Shown here: piece after piece, positions 27,534 through 36,279 of the stretch | Layout of the letters: the number at the start of each line of letters is the position of its first letter | How positions within the stretch are numbered: the first letter of the stretch is position 1 | Origin: Streptomyces umbrinus | GTDB taxonomy: Bacteria; Actinomycetota; Actinomycetes; Streptomycetales; Streptomycetaceae | Reading direction: 5' to 3' | DNA length: 64,000 nt | NCBI RefSeq assembly: GCF_030817415.1 | Contig: NZ_JAUSZI010000002.1 | Location: 7,440,001-7,504,000, forward strand | The notes under the pieces: model-generated | Seen by the model: only the letters and a program-made list of their open reading frames with translations | Databases searched by the model: none | What the model was told of the DNA's origin: nothing | Translations under genes and position numbers: made by a program

Positions 27534-27734
27534 CTATGGCAGAGGTGGCTTGTGTGATGTGCGCAAGGTGGATATCAGGGCCGCGAGCTGGGGCGCGCCG
27601 GTGGTGAGGACGCTTTCCGGGTCGTCGCTTTCCCGGAGAAGGATCGTTCCGGGGGACGGGGTAGCGACATAGACGCAGGAGGAGGCCTCCTCACTGTGGG
27701 TGGACTTCTGCCAGGTCGGTTCGGTCTTGGTCAT
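27534..27734 (-). CDS. DUF397 small acidic protein
   Basis: A 66-residue DUF397 protein. The family pattern W-x-K-S-T-x-S-x...C-V-x-V-A is present (TWQKSTHSEEASSCVYVA), followed by ILLRESDDP and the closing alpha helix AALISTLR. DUF397 proteins partner with DUF5753-type XRE regulators, and members of such WhiJ/AbaA-type clusters influence development and antibiotic production in Streptomyces. It lies ten bases behind the XRE gene in the same operon. Confidence 0.9.
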   Translation of the reverse strand: MTKTEPTWQKSTHSEEASSCVYVATPSPGTILLRESDDPESVLTTGAPQLAALISTLRTSHKPPLP

Positions 27735-27744
27735 GGCTCGGCCT

Positions 27745-28596
27745 TCAGGTGTCCTGGGTGATGTGGTGGATGAGGTCGCGGGAGGCGTTGGGCTCCAGGG
27801 CCGCTTCCTCCATGCGGTCCAGGATCAGCCGGTATTTCGTCAACTGCGCTGCTGCATGGATGAGTTCGCTACCGTGCGCGGCATCGAGCTGCGCCGTGTC
27901 GAGTGCGGGGACCGGCCCGTAGGCGTAGTCCAGGCCGTGGCCGACGGTGGGGAACACGGTGCCGTCGAAGGGGATTACCCGCAGGGTGATGTGCGGCTGC
28001 TCGCTCATCTTGGACAGATGCTCCAACTGCGGCCGGGCGACATCGCGTCCGCCGAAGCGCATGCGCAGGGCGGCTTCGTGAATGATCGCCGTGTACTGCG
28101 GTGGCTGTTCGCGATGAAGGATGCCCTGACGCTTGATGCGGTGGGAGACGCGGTACTCGATCTCGTGCGGGTGGAGCGCTGGAACCGCCAGGCGGAAGAG
28201 GGTACGGGCGTGCTCGGGGGTCTGGAGCAGGCCTGGAATGTTGATGACCTGGGCCATGCGCAAGGCCCGCGCGTGGTGTTCCATCTCCGCGACATCGAGG
28301 AAGCGGGACGGCAGCGTGTCCCTGTACTCCTCCCACCAGCCGCGTTCGCGGTATGCCGCCATGGCCACGAGGGCGTCGACCAAGGCCCCGTCGGTGCAGG
28401 CGTAGTTGTGGGCGAGAGTGCGGATGCGCTGTTCGCTGAGGCCGAAACGGCCGGTTTCGATATTGCTGATACGCGCCTGGTTGGCGCTGATCATCTCGCC
28501 GGCCTCGCGTGCGGTCAGACCCGCCTGCTCGCGCAGCTTGCGCAGTTCTACACCCAGACGGAGTTGGCGTGCCGTGGGTGTCTGCCGTGGCGGCAT
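27745..28596 (-). CDS. XRE-family regulator with DUF5753 domain (WhiJ-like)
   Basis: A 283-residue protein from ATG 28596, chosen because AGGAG lies nine bases before it. Residues about 10-70 form a Cro/CI-type helix-turn-helix (LRKLREQAGLTAREAGEMIS, then QARISNIETGR). The remaining 200 residues are DUF5753, with the typical INIPGLLQTPEHARTLFRLA and ITLRVIPFDGTVFPTVGHG blocks. It resembles the WhiJ paralogues of Streptomyces. The divergent ATPase gene starts 245 bases away, so the intergenic space is a likely binding site. Confidence 0.9.
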   Translation of the reverse strand: MPPRQTPTARQLRLGVELRKLREQAGLTAREAGEMISANQARISNIETGRFGLSEQRIRTLAHNYACTDGALVDALVAMAAYRERGWWEEYRDTLPSRFLDVAEMEHHARALRMAQVINIPGLLQTPEHARTLFRLAVPALHPHEIEYRVSHRIKRQGILHREQPPQYTAIIHEAALRMRFGGRDVARPQLEHLSKMSEQPHITLRVIPFDGTVFPTVGHGLDYAYGPVPALDTAQLDAAHGSELIHAAAQLTKYRLILDRMEEAALEPNASRDLIHHITQDT

Positions 28597-28841
28597 GTTC
28601 TTCTGCTCCTCGCTCTGCCTTGCGCGGTCACCCACACGAGTGGAGCGTCGGATGTATCCGCAGATTTCGTAGAAACCATTCTACGTACGCCGCTACGGTG
28701 AGACCCGAACCGCTCAACCACCCCCGCCGGTAAGCCGGAAGTGCACCGCGTACGTGCCTGTACGTGGCACCGCCACCGTCACCCCCGGTCGGGCGTCGAG
28801 CGAGTCGAATGAAGCAAGTCCCCCCACCGCAGGAGGCTTTC

Positions 28842-29339
28842 ATGGTCACCGTATCGCCGCCGTCCCCGCTGGAGTGTGAAGCGGACCCGACTTGGGCGTA
28901 CGCCCTCCAGCTGCCCCACGATCCCCGCGCCGCGCGTATCGCCCGCATCACCCTCCGCGCCGTGCTCACCGGGCACGGAATGTCTCAACTCCTCGACCCC
29001 GCAGAGTTGTTGGCTTCCGAACTCGTCACCAACGCCTACCGGTACTCCGTCGGCCCCGCCGCCCTCCGCCTTCGCGGCCTGGGTGGCAGCCGACTGCGGG
29101 TGAGTGTCTGGGACGCCAACCCTCATATCCCGCCCTCGTTCGACAAGCGCTCAGGACCGCTGCGTCCTGCGCCTGTGCCGGTGGAGGCCGACGGTGGGCG
29201 TGGACTGTTCCTCGTATGCCACTTCGCGGACGCGTGGGGCGGGTATCCGCTCGGAGATGATCTCTTCGGGACGAGCGGGAAGCTGCTGTGGTGCGAGCTG
29301 GGGGTGTCGGTGGCTGATCGTGCCGGAGCCGCCGCGTGA
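28842..29339 (+). CDS. RsbW-like histidine-kinase-fold ATPase
   Basis: A 165-residue protein from ATG 28842, preceded by AGGAGG at five bases. It has the GHKL ATP-binding fold of anti-sigma-factor kinases: N-box LLASELVTNAYRYS, D-box VSVWDANP and G-box DGGRGLFLVCHFA. There is no sensor domain. In WhiJ/AbaA-type clusters such proteins are encoded beside the XRE and DUF397 genes, and probably regulate by phosphorylating or sequestering a partner. No sigma factor is nearby, so the target is unknown. Confidence 0.85.
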   Translation: MVTVSPPSPLECEADPTWAYALQLPHDPRAARIARITLRAVLTGHGMSQLLDPAELLASELVTNAYRYSVGPAALRLRGLGGSRLRVSVWDANPHIPPSFDKRSGPLRPAPVPVEADGGRGLFLVCHFADAWGGYPLGDDLFGTSGKLLWCELGVSVADRAGAAA

Positions 29340-29433
29340 CGGCCGAGCGGCCGGTGATCAAGCGGGGGGCGGCCAGGGTGGCCCCGCGCTATCGTGGAAA
29401 CGCGACACGCTCTGTAACCAGCGGAGGACCGTG

Positions 29434-30060
29434 GTGACCACCATGACCGAGCGCCCGACGGCCATAGACGCCTCTTCGGACGGAGCCTTCGAGGACATGC
29501 TCCGAATCGTCGAGGAGCTGGACACACCTGACGGCTACAAGGCCGAACTCATCCGGGGGAAGATCATCGTGTCGCCGTGGTCGAAGCTGCGCTACAAGAA
29601 GGTGATGAAGTCACTGCGGCTGCAGTTGCAACCCCATGCCCCGGAGGGGCACGACGTCGACGTTGCGCCGTTTCTTTTCACTTTCCCCGGCTCTGAGCGG
29701 GGGTTCGGCCCTGACCTGCACGTCGCCGACGAGATGGCCTTCGACGCCGATGGCCGCCATGCCGACGGTGCCGCTCTGTCCCTCGCCGCGGAGCTGACCT
29801 CCGACTCCACCAAGGACGCCGACTGGCTCGACAAGCTGGACACGTACGGTCGGGTCGTGCCCGTGTACCTGGTGCTCGACATGCAGGTTCAGGAGGTGAC
29901 TGCCTTCTGGGATCCGTCTTCGAAGGGTTATCGGTCCCGGCACTCGGTTCCCTTCGGGGAGTCGCTGCACGTGCCCGCGCCCTTCGACTTCGAGTTGGAC
30001 ACGTCCGGGTTCTTCGCCCGCGCGCATGACGCCAATGGAGAGGGCGCGCGGGAAGCGTGA
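29434..30060 (+). CDS. Uma2-family (DUF820) putative endonuclease-fold protein
   Basis: About 208 residues. GTG 29434 is chosen because GGAGG lies six bases before it; ATG 29443 is possible. The Uma2 family is a PD-(D/E)XK restriction-endonuclease-like fold: KAELIRGKIIVSPWS at the start, PDLHVADE with the catalytic Asp, and LAAELTSDSTKDADWLDKL with the E-x-x-S-x-S-T-x-x-x-D pattern, followed by YGRVVPVYLVLD. The family is expanded in cyanobacteria and actinobacteria and has no firm function. It lies at the right edge of the island, convergent with the leucine operon. Confidence 0.87.
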   Translation: MTTMTERPTAIDASSDGAFEDMLRIVEELDTPDGYKAELIRGKIIVSPWSKLRYKKVMKSLRLQLQPHAPEGHDVDVAPFLFTFPGSERGFGPDLHVADEMAFDADGRHADGAALSLAAELTSDSTKDADWLDKLDTYGRVVPVYLVLDMQVQEVTAFWDPSSKGYRSRHSVPFGESLHVPAPFDFELDTSGFFARAHDANGEGAREA

Positions 30061-30068
30061 ACACCGGA

Positions 30069-30102
30069 CGTCGGTCTGCGGGCGAGTCGGCGCAGACCGA
30101 CG
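30069..30102. terminator. terminator between uma2 and acyl-CoA dehydrogenase
   Basis: Perfect 12-bp arms CGTCGGTCTGCG (30069-30080) and CGCAGACCGACG (30091-30102) with a 10-base loop, between convergent genes. Confidence 0.75.
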
Positions 30103-30117
30103 ACGGTACGGCGGCTC

Positions 30118-31284
30118 TCAGCCCACCAACCCCAACTCCCGCGCGATCAGCATCCGCTGGACCTCGCTCGTGCCCTCGCCGATTTCCAGGATCTTGGAGT
30201 CGCGCCACATGCGGGCGACCGGGTACTCGTTCATGAAGCCGTAGCCGCCGTGGATCTGGGTGGCGTCGCGGGCGTTGTCGACGGCGATGGTGGAGGAGTG
30301 GAGCTTGGCCAGGGCCGCCTCCTTCTTGAAGGGTTCGCCCGCCACCAGGCGGGAGGCCGCGTCGCGCCAGGCGAGGCGGGCCGTGTAGGCCTTCATCTCC
30401 ATGTCCGCGATCTTGAACTGGATCGCCTGGTTGGCGCCGATCGGGCGGCCGAAGGCGTGGCGCTCCTTCGCGTACTTCAGTGATTCGTCCACACAGCCCT
30501 GGGCCAGGCCCGTCGCGAGGGCCGCGATGGCGATGCGGCCCTCGTCCAGGATGCGGAGGAACTGCGCGTAGCCGCGGCCCTCGGAGCCGAGCAGGTTCGC
30601 GGCAGGGACGCGGACGTCGGCGAAGGAGAGCTCCCGGGTGTCGGAGGCGTTCCAGCCGACCTTCGAGTAGGGGGCCGCGACCGTGAAGCCGGGGGTGCCG
30701 GACGGCACGATGATCGAGGAGATGAGCGGCTTGCCCGCCTCGGTGCGGCCGGTCACCGCCGTCACCGTGACCAGGCCCGTGATGTCCGTCCCCGAGTTGG
30801 TGATGAAGCACTTGGTGCCGTTGATCACCCACTCGTTCGTCGTCTCGTCCAGGCGGGCCGTCGTACGGGTCGCGCCCGCGTCCGAGCCGCCGTCCGGCTC
30901 GGTGAGGCCGAAGGCGCCGAGGATCTCGCCGGAGCAGAGGCGGGGGAGCCACTCCGCCTTCTGCTCGTCGGTGCCGAAGAGGTGGATCGGCATCGCGCCG
31001 AGCGAGACGCCCGCCTCCAGGGTGATGGCCACCGACGAGTCGACGCGGGCCAGCTCCTCCAGCACGATGCCGAGGGCCATGTAGTCGCCGCCCATGCCCC
31101 CGTACTCCTCCGGGAACGGCAGCCCGAACAGGCCCATGCGGCCCATCTCGCGGACGATCTCGTACGGGAACTCGTGGCGCTCGTAGAAGTCGCCGATCTT
31201 CGGCGCCACGACGTCGTGCGCGAAGTCGGCCACCGTACGGCGGAGCTCGTCGAGTTCGGGGGAGAGGCGGTGGTCGAGAGGCAT
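30118..31284 (-). CDS. acyl-CoA dehydrogenase, probably isovaleryl-CoA dehydrogenase
   Basis: A 388-residue FAD-dependent acyl-CoA dehydrogenase from MPLDHRLSPE. Family blocks are present: GAFGLTEPDGGSDAG (flavin and substrate binding), NGTKCFITNSG, GRPIGANQAIQFKIADM and QIHGGYGFMNEYPVARMWRD, and the C-terminal IGEGTSEVQRMLIAREL. The residue context and operon with methylcrotonyl-CoA carboxylase subunits and HMG-CoA lyase point to isovaleryl-CoA (leucine catabolism). It corresponds by position to acdH of S. coelicolor as I recall. Last gene of the operon, ended by a hairpin. Confidence 0.9.
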   Translation of the reverse strand: MPLDHRLSPELDELRRTVADFAHDVVAPKIGDFYERHEFPYEIVREMGRMGLFGLPFPEEYGGMGGDYMALGIVLEELARVDSSVAITLEAGVSLGAMPIHLFGTDEQKAEWLPRLCSGEILGAFGLTEPDGGSDAGATRTTARLDETTNEWVINGTKCFITNSGTDITGLVTVTAVTGRTEAGKPLISSIIVPSGTPGFTVAAPYSKVGWNASDTRELSFADVRVPAANLLGSEGRGYAQFLRILDEGRIAIAALATGLAQGCVDESLKYAKERHAFGRPIGANQAIQFKIADMEMKAYTARLAWRDAASRLVAGEPFKKEAALAKLHSSTIAVDNARDATQIHGGYGFMNEYPVARMWRDSKILEIGEGTSEVQRMLIARELGLVG

Positions 31285-31289
31285 GGGGA

Positions 31290-32246
31290 TCACTCCTGGT
31301 GGGAGAGGGCGCGGACGGTGCGGGACGGGCTGGGTCGGCCCAGTTGTTCGGCCATCCACACGCTGGTGGCGGTGAGACGGTCGAGGTCGACCCCGGTGTC
31401 GATGCCGAGGCCCGTCAGCATCCACACGAGGTCTTCGGTGGCGAGGTTGCCGGTGGCGCTCTTCGCGTACGGACAGCCGCCGAGGCCGCCCGCGGACGCG
31501 TCCACCGTCGTGACGCCGTGCTGGAGCGCGGCCAGGGTGTTCGAGAGCGCCTGGCCGTACGTGTCGTGGAAGTGCACGCCGAGGGAGGGGGTGGGGATGT
31601 TCTGTTCGTTGAGCGCTGTGAGGAGCCGGCCCACGTGTCCCGGGGTCGCCACTCCGATCGTGTCGCCCAGGCTCAGCTCGTCGCAGCCCATGTCCATGAG
31701 CGCACGGCAGACCCGTACGACCTGGGGGACGGGCACCGGACCCTCCCACGGATCGCCGAAGCACATGGAGAGGTAGCCGCGCACGTGGGCGTCCTGCGCC
31801 TTGGCCCGCGCGACCACCGGCTCGAACATCGCCAGCGCCTCGTCCACGGTCCGGTTGAGATTGGCCTTGGCGAAGGACTCCGTGGCACTGGCGAAGACCG
31901 CGATACGGGTCGCGCCGAGTGCCAGCGCCCGGTCCAGGCCCCGTTCGTTCGGTACGAGGACGGGGAGGGCCGTGCCCGAGAGGTCGCTCAGGTCGCGGAC
32001 GAGGGGGAACAGGTCCTCCGCGTCGGCCAGTTGGGGCACCCACTTGGGGTGGACGAAGCTCGTCGCCTCGATGGTGCCGAGGCCGGCGTCGGCCAGCCGC
32101 CGTACGAACTCCGCCTTGGTCTCCGTCGGGACGGTCGCCTTCTCGTTCTGCAGTCCGTCGCGGGCGCCGACCTCGTGGATGCGGACGTGGGCCGGGAGTC
32201 CCTCGGCTGGTACGGCCATGGGCAGCCCTAGCTCGGGGGTGGTCAT
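31290..32246 (-). CDS. hydroxymethylglutaryl-CoA lyase
   Basis: A 318-residue HMGL-like TIM-barrel enzyme that splits HMG-CoA into acetoacetate and acetyl-CoA, the last step of leucine degradation. The N-terminus carries VRIHEVGARDGLQNEK with the metal/substrate residues R and D, and the signature GGLGGCPYAKSATGN holds the catalytic Cys. Its ATG overlaps the stop of the carboxylase alpha gene by four bases (ATGA), so the two are translationally coupled. The acyl-CoA dehydrogenase follows five bases later. Confidence 0.94.
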   Translation of the reverse strand: MTTPELGLPMAVPAEGLPAHVRIHEVGARDGLQNEKATVPTETKAEFVRRLADAGLGTIEATSFVHPKWVPQLADAEDLFPLVRDLSDLSGTALPVLVPNERGLDRALALGATRIAVFASATESFAKANLNRTVDEALAMFEPVVARAKAQDAHVRGYLSMCFGDPWEGPVPVPQVVRVCRALMDMGCDELSLGDTIGVATPGHVGRLLTALNEQNIPTPSLGVHFHDTYGQALSNTLAALQHGVTTVDASAGGLGGCPYAKSATGNLATEDLVWMLTGLGIDTGVDLDRLTATSVWMAEQLGRPSPSRTVRALSHQE

Positions 32247-34456
32247 GCCTTCTCCTCCTCCTGCGCTTCCTCGCTCGGCGCCACCACGGCCAGGATCTGG
32301 TCCATGGCGACCGTCGTGCCCGGGGTGACGTCCAGCTCGGTGACGGTGCCGGCGTGCGGGGCGGAGATGACGTGCTCCATCTTCATCGCCTCCACCACCA
32401 ACAGGCTCTGCCCGGCGGTCACTTCGTCCCCGACGGCCACCTTCACGACGGTCACCGTGCCGGGCATGGGCGCGGTGAGGGAGTCCGCGCCCGCGTGTGC
32501 CGCGCCGGTGAGGGAGGCTGCGACGGGGTCGTGATCCAGCAGATTCCAGACGTCACCGTCGCGGCCGAGCCAGGTGGAGGTGTGGTGGAAGGTGTGGGTC
32601 CGGCCGGCGAGATGGAGGGTGACGGTGGGGGGCTGCGAAAAGCGGTTCTCTTCCCCAGACCCACCCCTTCCCGAAACCGGGGTCAAGCCCCTGGACCCCC
32701 AGGAGATGGCGGCTGCGCCACCAGGCTCGTCGACAGGTTCGGCTGCGCCGTCTACGCCGTCGAGCCGGAACTCCGCGCCCTCCGCCGTGCCCCGCACGCG
32801 GACGGTCACGGGGTCGTGCCCTGGCACCCGGAGGTGGTGCACGGTCCAGGCGTGCTCGCCACCGAGCCGCCACCCACTGGGCACGGAGAACGGATCGACC
32901 CAGCCGGACTCATTCAGCCCGTCCGGCGTTTGAGGACGAGGCCGTTCAGGCCGATTGGCGGGGGTCTGGGGGCGCAGCCCCCAGCTTCGGGAAGGGGTGG
33001 GGTTGGGGAAGAGCGCCGCCTGTCGCAGCAACCCACCCACCACGTACACCTCCGGCGGAACCCCGGTCGAAACCAGCCCCTCGACCTCCCGTTCCACCAA
33101 CCCCGTGTCCAACTCCCCCGCGACAACCGCAGGATGACCCAACAGCCTCCGCAGGAACCCCGCGTTCGTCTGCACCCCGAGTGTCACCGTCCCCGCCAAC
33201 GCCCCGCGAAGCCGCCGCAGCGCGGTCGCCCGGTCCGGCCCGTACGCGATCACCTTGGACAGCATCGGGTCGTACAACGACCCGACCTCCGTGCCCTCGG
33301 ACAGCCCCGAGTCCGTGCGGATGCCGTCCCCCTGGGGCTCGTGCAGCCGCAGGACCGTACCGCCGGACGGCAGGAACCCCCGCGCCGGATCCTCGGCACA
33401 GATCCGGGCCTCGACGGCATGCCCGGTGAGCGTGACGTCGTCCTGGGCGAACGCGAGCCGCTCACCCGCCGCCACCCGCAACTGCCACTCCACGAGATCG
33501 ATCCCGGTGATCATCTCGGTCACCGGATGCTCGACCTGGAGACGCGCGTTCATCTCCATGAAGTAGTACGAGGACACGGGGGGTTCGGGGGGTGTCCCCC
33601 CGATGGGCACAGTGACGCCCGGCACGATGAACTCGACCGTGCCCGCCCCCGAGTACCCGCACGAGCGGGCCGCCTGGACGGCAGCCTCGCCCATCGCGGC
33701 GCGGGTCTTCTCGTCGAGGAACACGCTGGGCGCCTCCTCGATGATCTTCTGGTGCCGGCGCTGGAGGGAGCACTCGCGCTCGCCGAGATGCACCACGTTC
33801 CCGTGGCCGTCCGCGAGGACCTGGATCTCGATGTGCCGCGGCCGGTCGACCCACCGCTCGACGAGGAGCGTGTCGTCACCGAAGGAGGCCCGCGCCTCAC
33901 GCCGCGCGGCGGCGATCTCGTCCGCCAGCGCGGAAGCGTCCCGCACGAGCCGCATCCCCTTGCCGCCCCCGCCCGCCGACGGCTTCAGCAGTACGGGCAT
34001 CCCGATCTCCCGCGCGGCCTCGGCCAACTCCGCATCCGTCAGCCCACTACCGGAAGACCCCGGCACCACCGGAACCCCCGCCGCCTTCACCGTCTCCTTG
34101 GCGCGGATTTTGTCGCCCATGAGCGAGATGGCGTCCGCCGGAGGGCCGATGAAGACAAGCCCCGCGTCGGCGCACGCACGCGCGAAGTCGGCGTTCTCCG
34201 CGAGGAATCCGTAGCCGGGGTGCACCGCCTGCGCCCCCGTCCTCGCCGCCGCCTCCAGCAGCCGTTCCGCGGACAGATAGCTCTCGGCGGCCGGCGCCGG
34301 ACCGATCCGTACCGCCGTGTCCGCCTCGCGCACGTGCCGGGCGTCGGCGTCCGCGTCCGAGAAGACGGCCACCGAGCGGACGCCCAGCGACCGGAGCGTA
34401 CGGATGACCCGTACGGCGATCTCGCCCCGGTTGGCCACAAGTACCGTGTCGAACAT
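32243..34456 (-). CDS. acyl-CoA carboxylase alpha subunit (biotin carboxylase/BCCP), likely methylcrotonyl-CoA
   Basis: A 737-residue protein from MFDTVLVANRGEIA. Biotin carboxylase and ATP-grasp domains occupy about residues 1-450 (GYGFLAENADFA, PSAGGGGKGMR, FIEMNARLQ-type block YYFMEMNARLQVEHPVTEM). The biotinyl domain is at the C-terminus with the modified Lys in EAMKMEHVISAP. The linker between them is abnormally expanded by two stretches (about residues 475-515 and 583-609) encoded by repeats that elsewhere are intergenic; they read as Pro/Arg/Gly-rich sequence such as PNPTPSRSWGLRPQTP. Neighbours indicate methylcrotonyl-CoA as substrate. The expanded linker probably forms loops and does not break the frame. 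Confidence 0.9.
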   Translation of the reverse strand: MFDTVLVANRGEIAVRVIRTLRSLGVRSVAVFSDADADARHVREADTAVRIGPAPAAESYLSAERLLEAAARTGAQAVHPGYGFLAENADFARACADAGLVFIGPPADAISLMGDKIRAKETVKAAGVPVVPGSSGSGLTDAELAEAAREIGMPVLLKPSAGGGGKGMRLVRDASALADEIAAARREARASFGDDTLLVERWVDRPRHIEIQVLADGHGNVVHLGERECSLQRRHQKIIEEAPSVFLDEKTRAAMGEAAVQAARSCGYSGAGTVEFIVPGVTVPIGGTPPEPPVSSYYFMEMNARLQVEHPVTEMITGIDLVEWQLRVAAGERLAFAQDDVTLTGHAVEARICAEDPARGFLPSGGTVLRLHEPQGDGIRTDSGLSEGTEVGSLYDPMLSKVIAYGPDRATALRRLRGALAGTVTLGVQTNAGFLRRLLGHPAVVAGELDTGLVEREVEGLVSTGVPPEVYVVGGLLRQAALFPNPTPSRSWGLRPQTPANRPERPRPQTPDGLNESGWVDPFSVPSGWRLGGEHAWTVHHLRVPGHDPVTVRVRGTAEGAEFRLDGVDGAAEPVDEPGGAAAISWGSRGLTPVSGRGGSGEENRFSQPPTVTLHLAGRTHTFHHTSTWLGRDGDVWNLLDHDPVAASLTGAAHAGADSLTAPMPGTVTVVKVAVGDEVTAGQSLLVVEAMKMEHVISAPHAGTVTELDVTPGTTVAMDQILAVVAPSEEAQEEEKA
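32628..32706. repeat. intergenic-type repeat captured in coding sequence, copy 1
   Basis: On the minus strand this reads GGGGTCCAGGGGCTTGACCC, a hairpin-forming G-rich segment, then GGGGTGGGTCTGGGGAAGAG. It resembles repeats normally found between Streptomyces genes. It is in frame within the carboxylase alpha linker. Confidence 0.65.
32911..33030. repeat. intergenic-type repeat captured in coding sequence, copy 2
   Basis: Contains CAGCCCGTCCGGCGTTTGAG, GACGAGGCC and then GGGGGTCTGGGGGCGCAGCC, an arrangement I recognise as a highly repeated Streptomyces intergenic element. It contributes about 40 in-frame codons to the carboxylase alpha linker. Its G-rich tail GGGGTTGGGGAAGAG also matches copy 1. 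Confidence 0.75.
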
Positions 34457-34484
34457 CGTCGTTCGTCCCCTCACGTCTGTCCCC

Positions 34485-36101
34485 TCACATCCGGAAGACG
34501 CCGAACTGGGGGTCACCCAGCGGGGCGTTCGCGCAAGTCGTCAGAGCGAGTCCCAGCACCTGCCGGGTCTCCATCGGGTCGATCACACCGTCGTCCCAGA
34601 GCCGGGCGGTGGCGTAGTAGGCGTTGCCCTGGGTCTCGTACTGGGCGCGGATCGGGTCCTTGAAGGCCTCTTCGTCCTCCGCCGGCCAGGACTCGCCGCG
34701 CCCCTCCAACTGGTCGCGCTTGACGGTCGCGAGGACCGAGGCGGCCTGCTCACCGCCCATGACCGAGATCTTGGCGTTCGGCCACATCCACAGGAAGCGC
34801 GGGGAGTACGCCCGGCCGCACATCGAGTAGTTGCCCGCGCCGTACGACCCGCCGACCACCACCGTCAGCTTCGGTACGCGTGTGCAGGCGACGGCCGTGA
34901 CCATCTTGGCGCCGTGCTTGGCGATGCCCCCGGCCTCGTACTGACGGCCCACCATGAAGCCCGAGATGTTCTGCAGGAACACCAGCGGGATGCCGCGCTG
35001 GTCGCACAGCTCGATGAAGTGGGCGCCCTTCTGGGCGGACTCGGAGAACAGGATGCCGTTGTTGGCGACGATGCCGACCGGGTGGCCGTGGATCCGGGCG
35101 AAGCCGGTGACGAGGGTCTGCCCGAACTCGGACTTGAACTCGGCGAAGCGCGAGCCGTCGACGACGCGCGCGATGACCTCGCGCACGTCGTAGGGGGTGC
35201 GCGAGTCCACCGGCACCGCGCCGTACAGCCCGGCCGGGTCCACCTTCGGCTCGATGCCCTGTGTGACCGACCAGGGGAGGGGGCCGCGGTCGGGGAGTGT
35301 GGAGACGATGGTCCGGACGATCCGCAGCGCGTGCGCGTCGTCCTCCGCGAGGTGGTCCGTGACGCCGGAGACGCGGGAGTGGACCTCGCCGCCGCCAAGT
35401 TCCTCCGCCGTGACGACCTCGCCGGTGGCGGCCTTCACCAGGGGCGGGCCGCCGAGGAAGATCGTGCCCTGGTTCCGCACGATCACGGCCTCGTCGCTCA
35501 TCGCCGGGACGTACGCCCCGCCGGCCGTGCACGAGCCGAGGACGGCCGCGATCTGCGGGATGCCGGCCCCCGACATCCGGGCCTGGTTGTAGAAGATCCG
35601 CCCGAAGTGCTCGCGGTCGGGGAAGACCTCGTCCTGCATGGGGAGGAAGGCGCCGCCCGAGTCCACCAGGTACACACAGGGGAGGCGGTTCTCCAGCGCC
35701 ACCTCCTGGGCGCGCAGGTGCTTCTTCACCGTCATCGGGTAGTACGTGCCGCCCTTGACCGTGGCGTCGTTGGCGATCACCACGCACTCGCGGCCGCTCA
35801 CCCGGCCGATCCCGGCGATGACGCCCGCGGCCGGGGCCTGCCCCTCGTACATCCCGTCGGCCGCCAGCGGGGCCAGCTCCAGGAAGGGCGAGCCGGGGTC
35901 GAGGAGCGTGTCCACGCGGTCGCGCGGCAGCAGCTTGCCGCGGGCGGTGTGCCGGGCGCGGGCCCGCTCACCGCCGCCGAGACGGGCCGCGGCCAGCTTG
36001 CCCCGCAGCTCGTCGACGAGCGTGCGGTGCGCCTCCTCGTTGGCCCGCCAGGCCTCCGCCGCGGGGTCCCCCGCGGTCGTCAGCTCCGGTGCCTCGTGCA
36101 T
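34485..36101 (-). CDS. acyl-CoA carboxylase beta subunit (carboxyltransferase), likely methylcrotonyl-CoA
   Basis: A 538-residue carboxyltransferase of the biotin-dependent carboxylase family. Two crotonase-like halves are seen: the N-half with [17 protein letters not shown] and [19 protein letters not shown], the C-half with [19 protein letters not shown] and [18 protein letters not shown]. The GGAFLPxQ and KHGAKMV patterns are those of methylcrotonyl-CoA rather than propionyl-CoA carboxylases. It is the first gene of the operon beta-alpha-HMGL-dehydrogenase, and the alpha gene starts 28 bases after its stop. Control is expected from the palindromes and repeat array just upstream. Confidence 0.93.
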   Translation of the reverse strand: MHEAPELTTAGDPAAEAWRANEEAHRTLVDELRGKLAAARLGGGERARARHTARGKLLPRDRVDTLLDPGSPFLELAPLAADGMYEGQAPAAGVIAGIGRVSGRECVVIANDATVKGGTYYPMTVKKHLRAQEVALENRLPCVYLVDSGGAFLPMQDEVFPDREHFGRIFYNQARMSGAGIPQIAAVLGSCTAGGAYVPAMSDEAVIVRNQGTIFLGGPPLVKAATGEVVTAEELGGGEVHSRVSGVTDHLAEDDAHALRIVRTIVSTLPDRGPLPWSVTQGIEPKVDPAGLYGAVPVDSRTPYDVREVIARVVDGSRFAEFKSEFGQTLVTGFARIHGHPVGIVANNGILFSESAQKGAHFIELCDQRGIPLVFLQNISGFMVGRQYEAGGIAKHGAKMVTAVACTRVPKLTVVVGGSYGAGNYSMCGRAYSPRFLWMWPNAKISVMGGEQAASVLATVKRDQLEGRGESWPAEDEEAFKDPIRAQYETQGNAYYATARLWDDGVIDPMETRQVLGLALTTCANAPLGDPQFGVFRM

Positions 36102-36130
36102 TCTGCGGTCCCCTCACCCGGTGGTCACCG

Positions 36131-36240
36131 GTCCATGAACCAAGCCGTCGTCGCCCATGAACCAAGCTGTCGCTTGCGCATGAACCAAGCTGTCGCCGGC
36201 CCATGAGCCGAGTTGCTGTGGGCCATGAACCAAGTTAATG
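36131..36240. repeat. five-copy 22-23 bp direct-repeat array
   Basis: The decamer ATGAACCAAG begins at 36135, 36157, 36180 and 36225; a variant ATGAGCCGAG begins at 36203. Copy spacing is 22, 23, 23 and 22 bases, close to two turns of B-DNA. The array lies between the start of the leucine operon and the divergent tetR gene, and its last copy runs into a TetR-type palindrome. Confidence 0.85.
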
Positions 36241-36249
36241 AGCGTTAAC
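36234..36249. promoter_or_regulatory. TetR-type operator 1
   Basis: GTTAATGAGCGTTAAC, an imperfect palindrome with 7 of 8 half-site positions matching its reverse complement apart from the centre. It faces the minus-strand leucine operon. Confidence 0.6.
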
Positions 36250-36261
36250 GCGTTTCCTCCA

Positions 36262-36279
36262 GGTTAACGAGCGCTAACC
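36262..36279. promoter_or_regulatory. TetR-type operator 2
   Basis: GGTTAACGAGCGCTAACC, related to operator 1 (shared GTTAAYGAGCG). It covers the putative -35 of tetR, so it could autoregulate. Confidence 0.65.

Noticed and set aside
36135..36206. A 23-codon mini gene through the direct repeats
   Set aside because: It arises only because the repeat contains ATG; no ribosome site and no sign of selection at the codon level.
36131..36240. CRISPR array
   Set aside because: The shared part is only about 10 bases, the spacing is 22-23 bases and the intervening sequence is partly shared. No cas genes are nearby.
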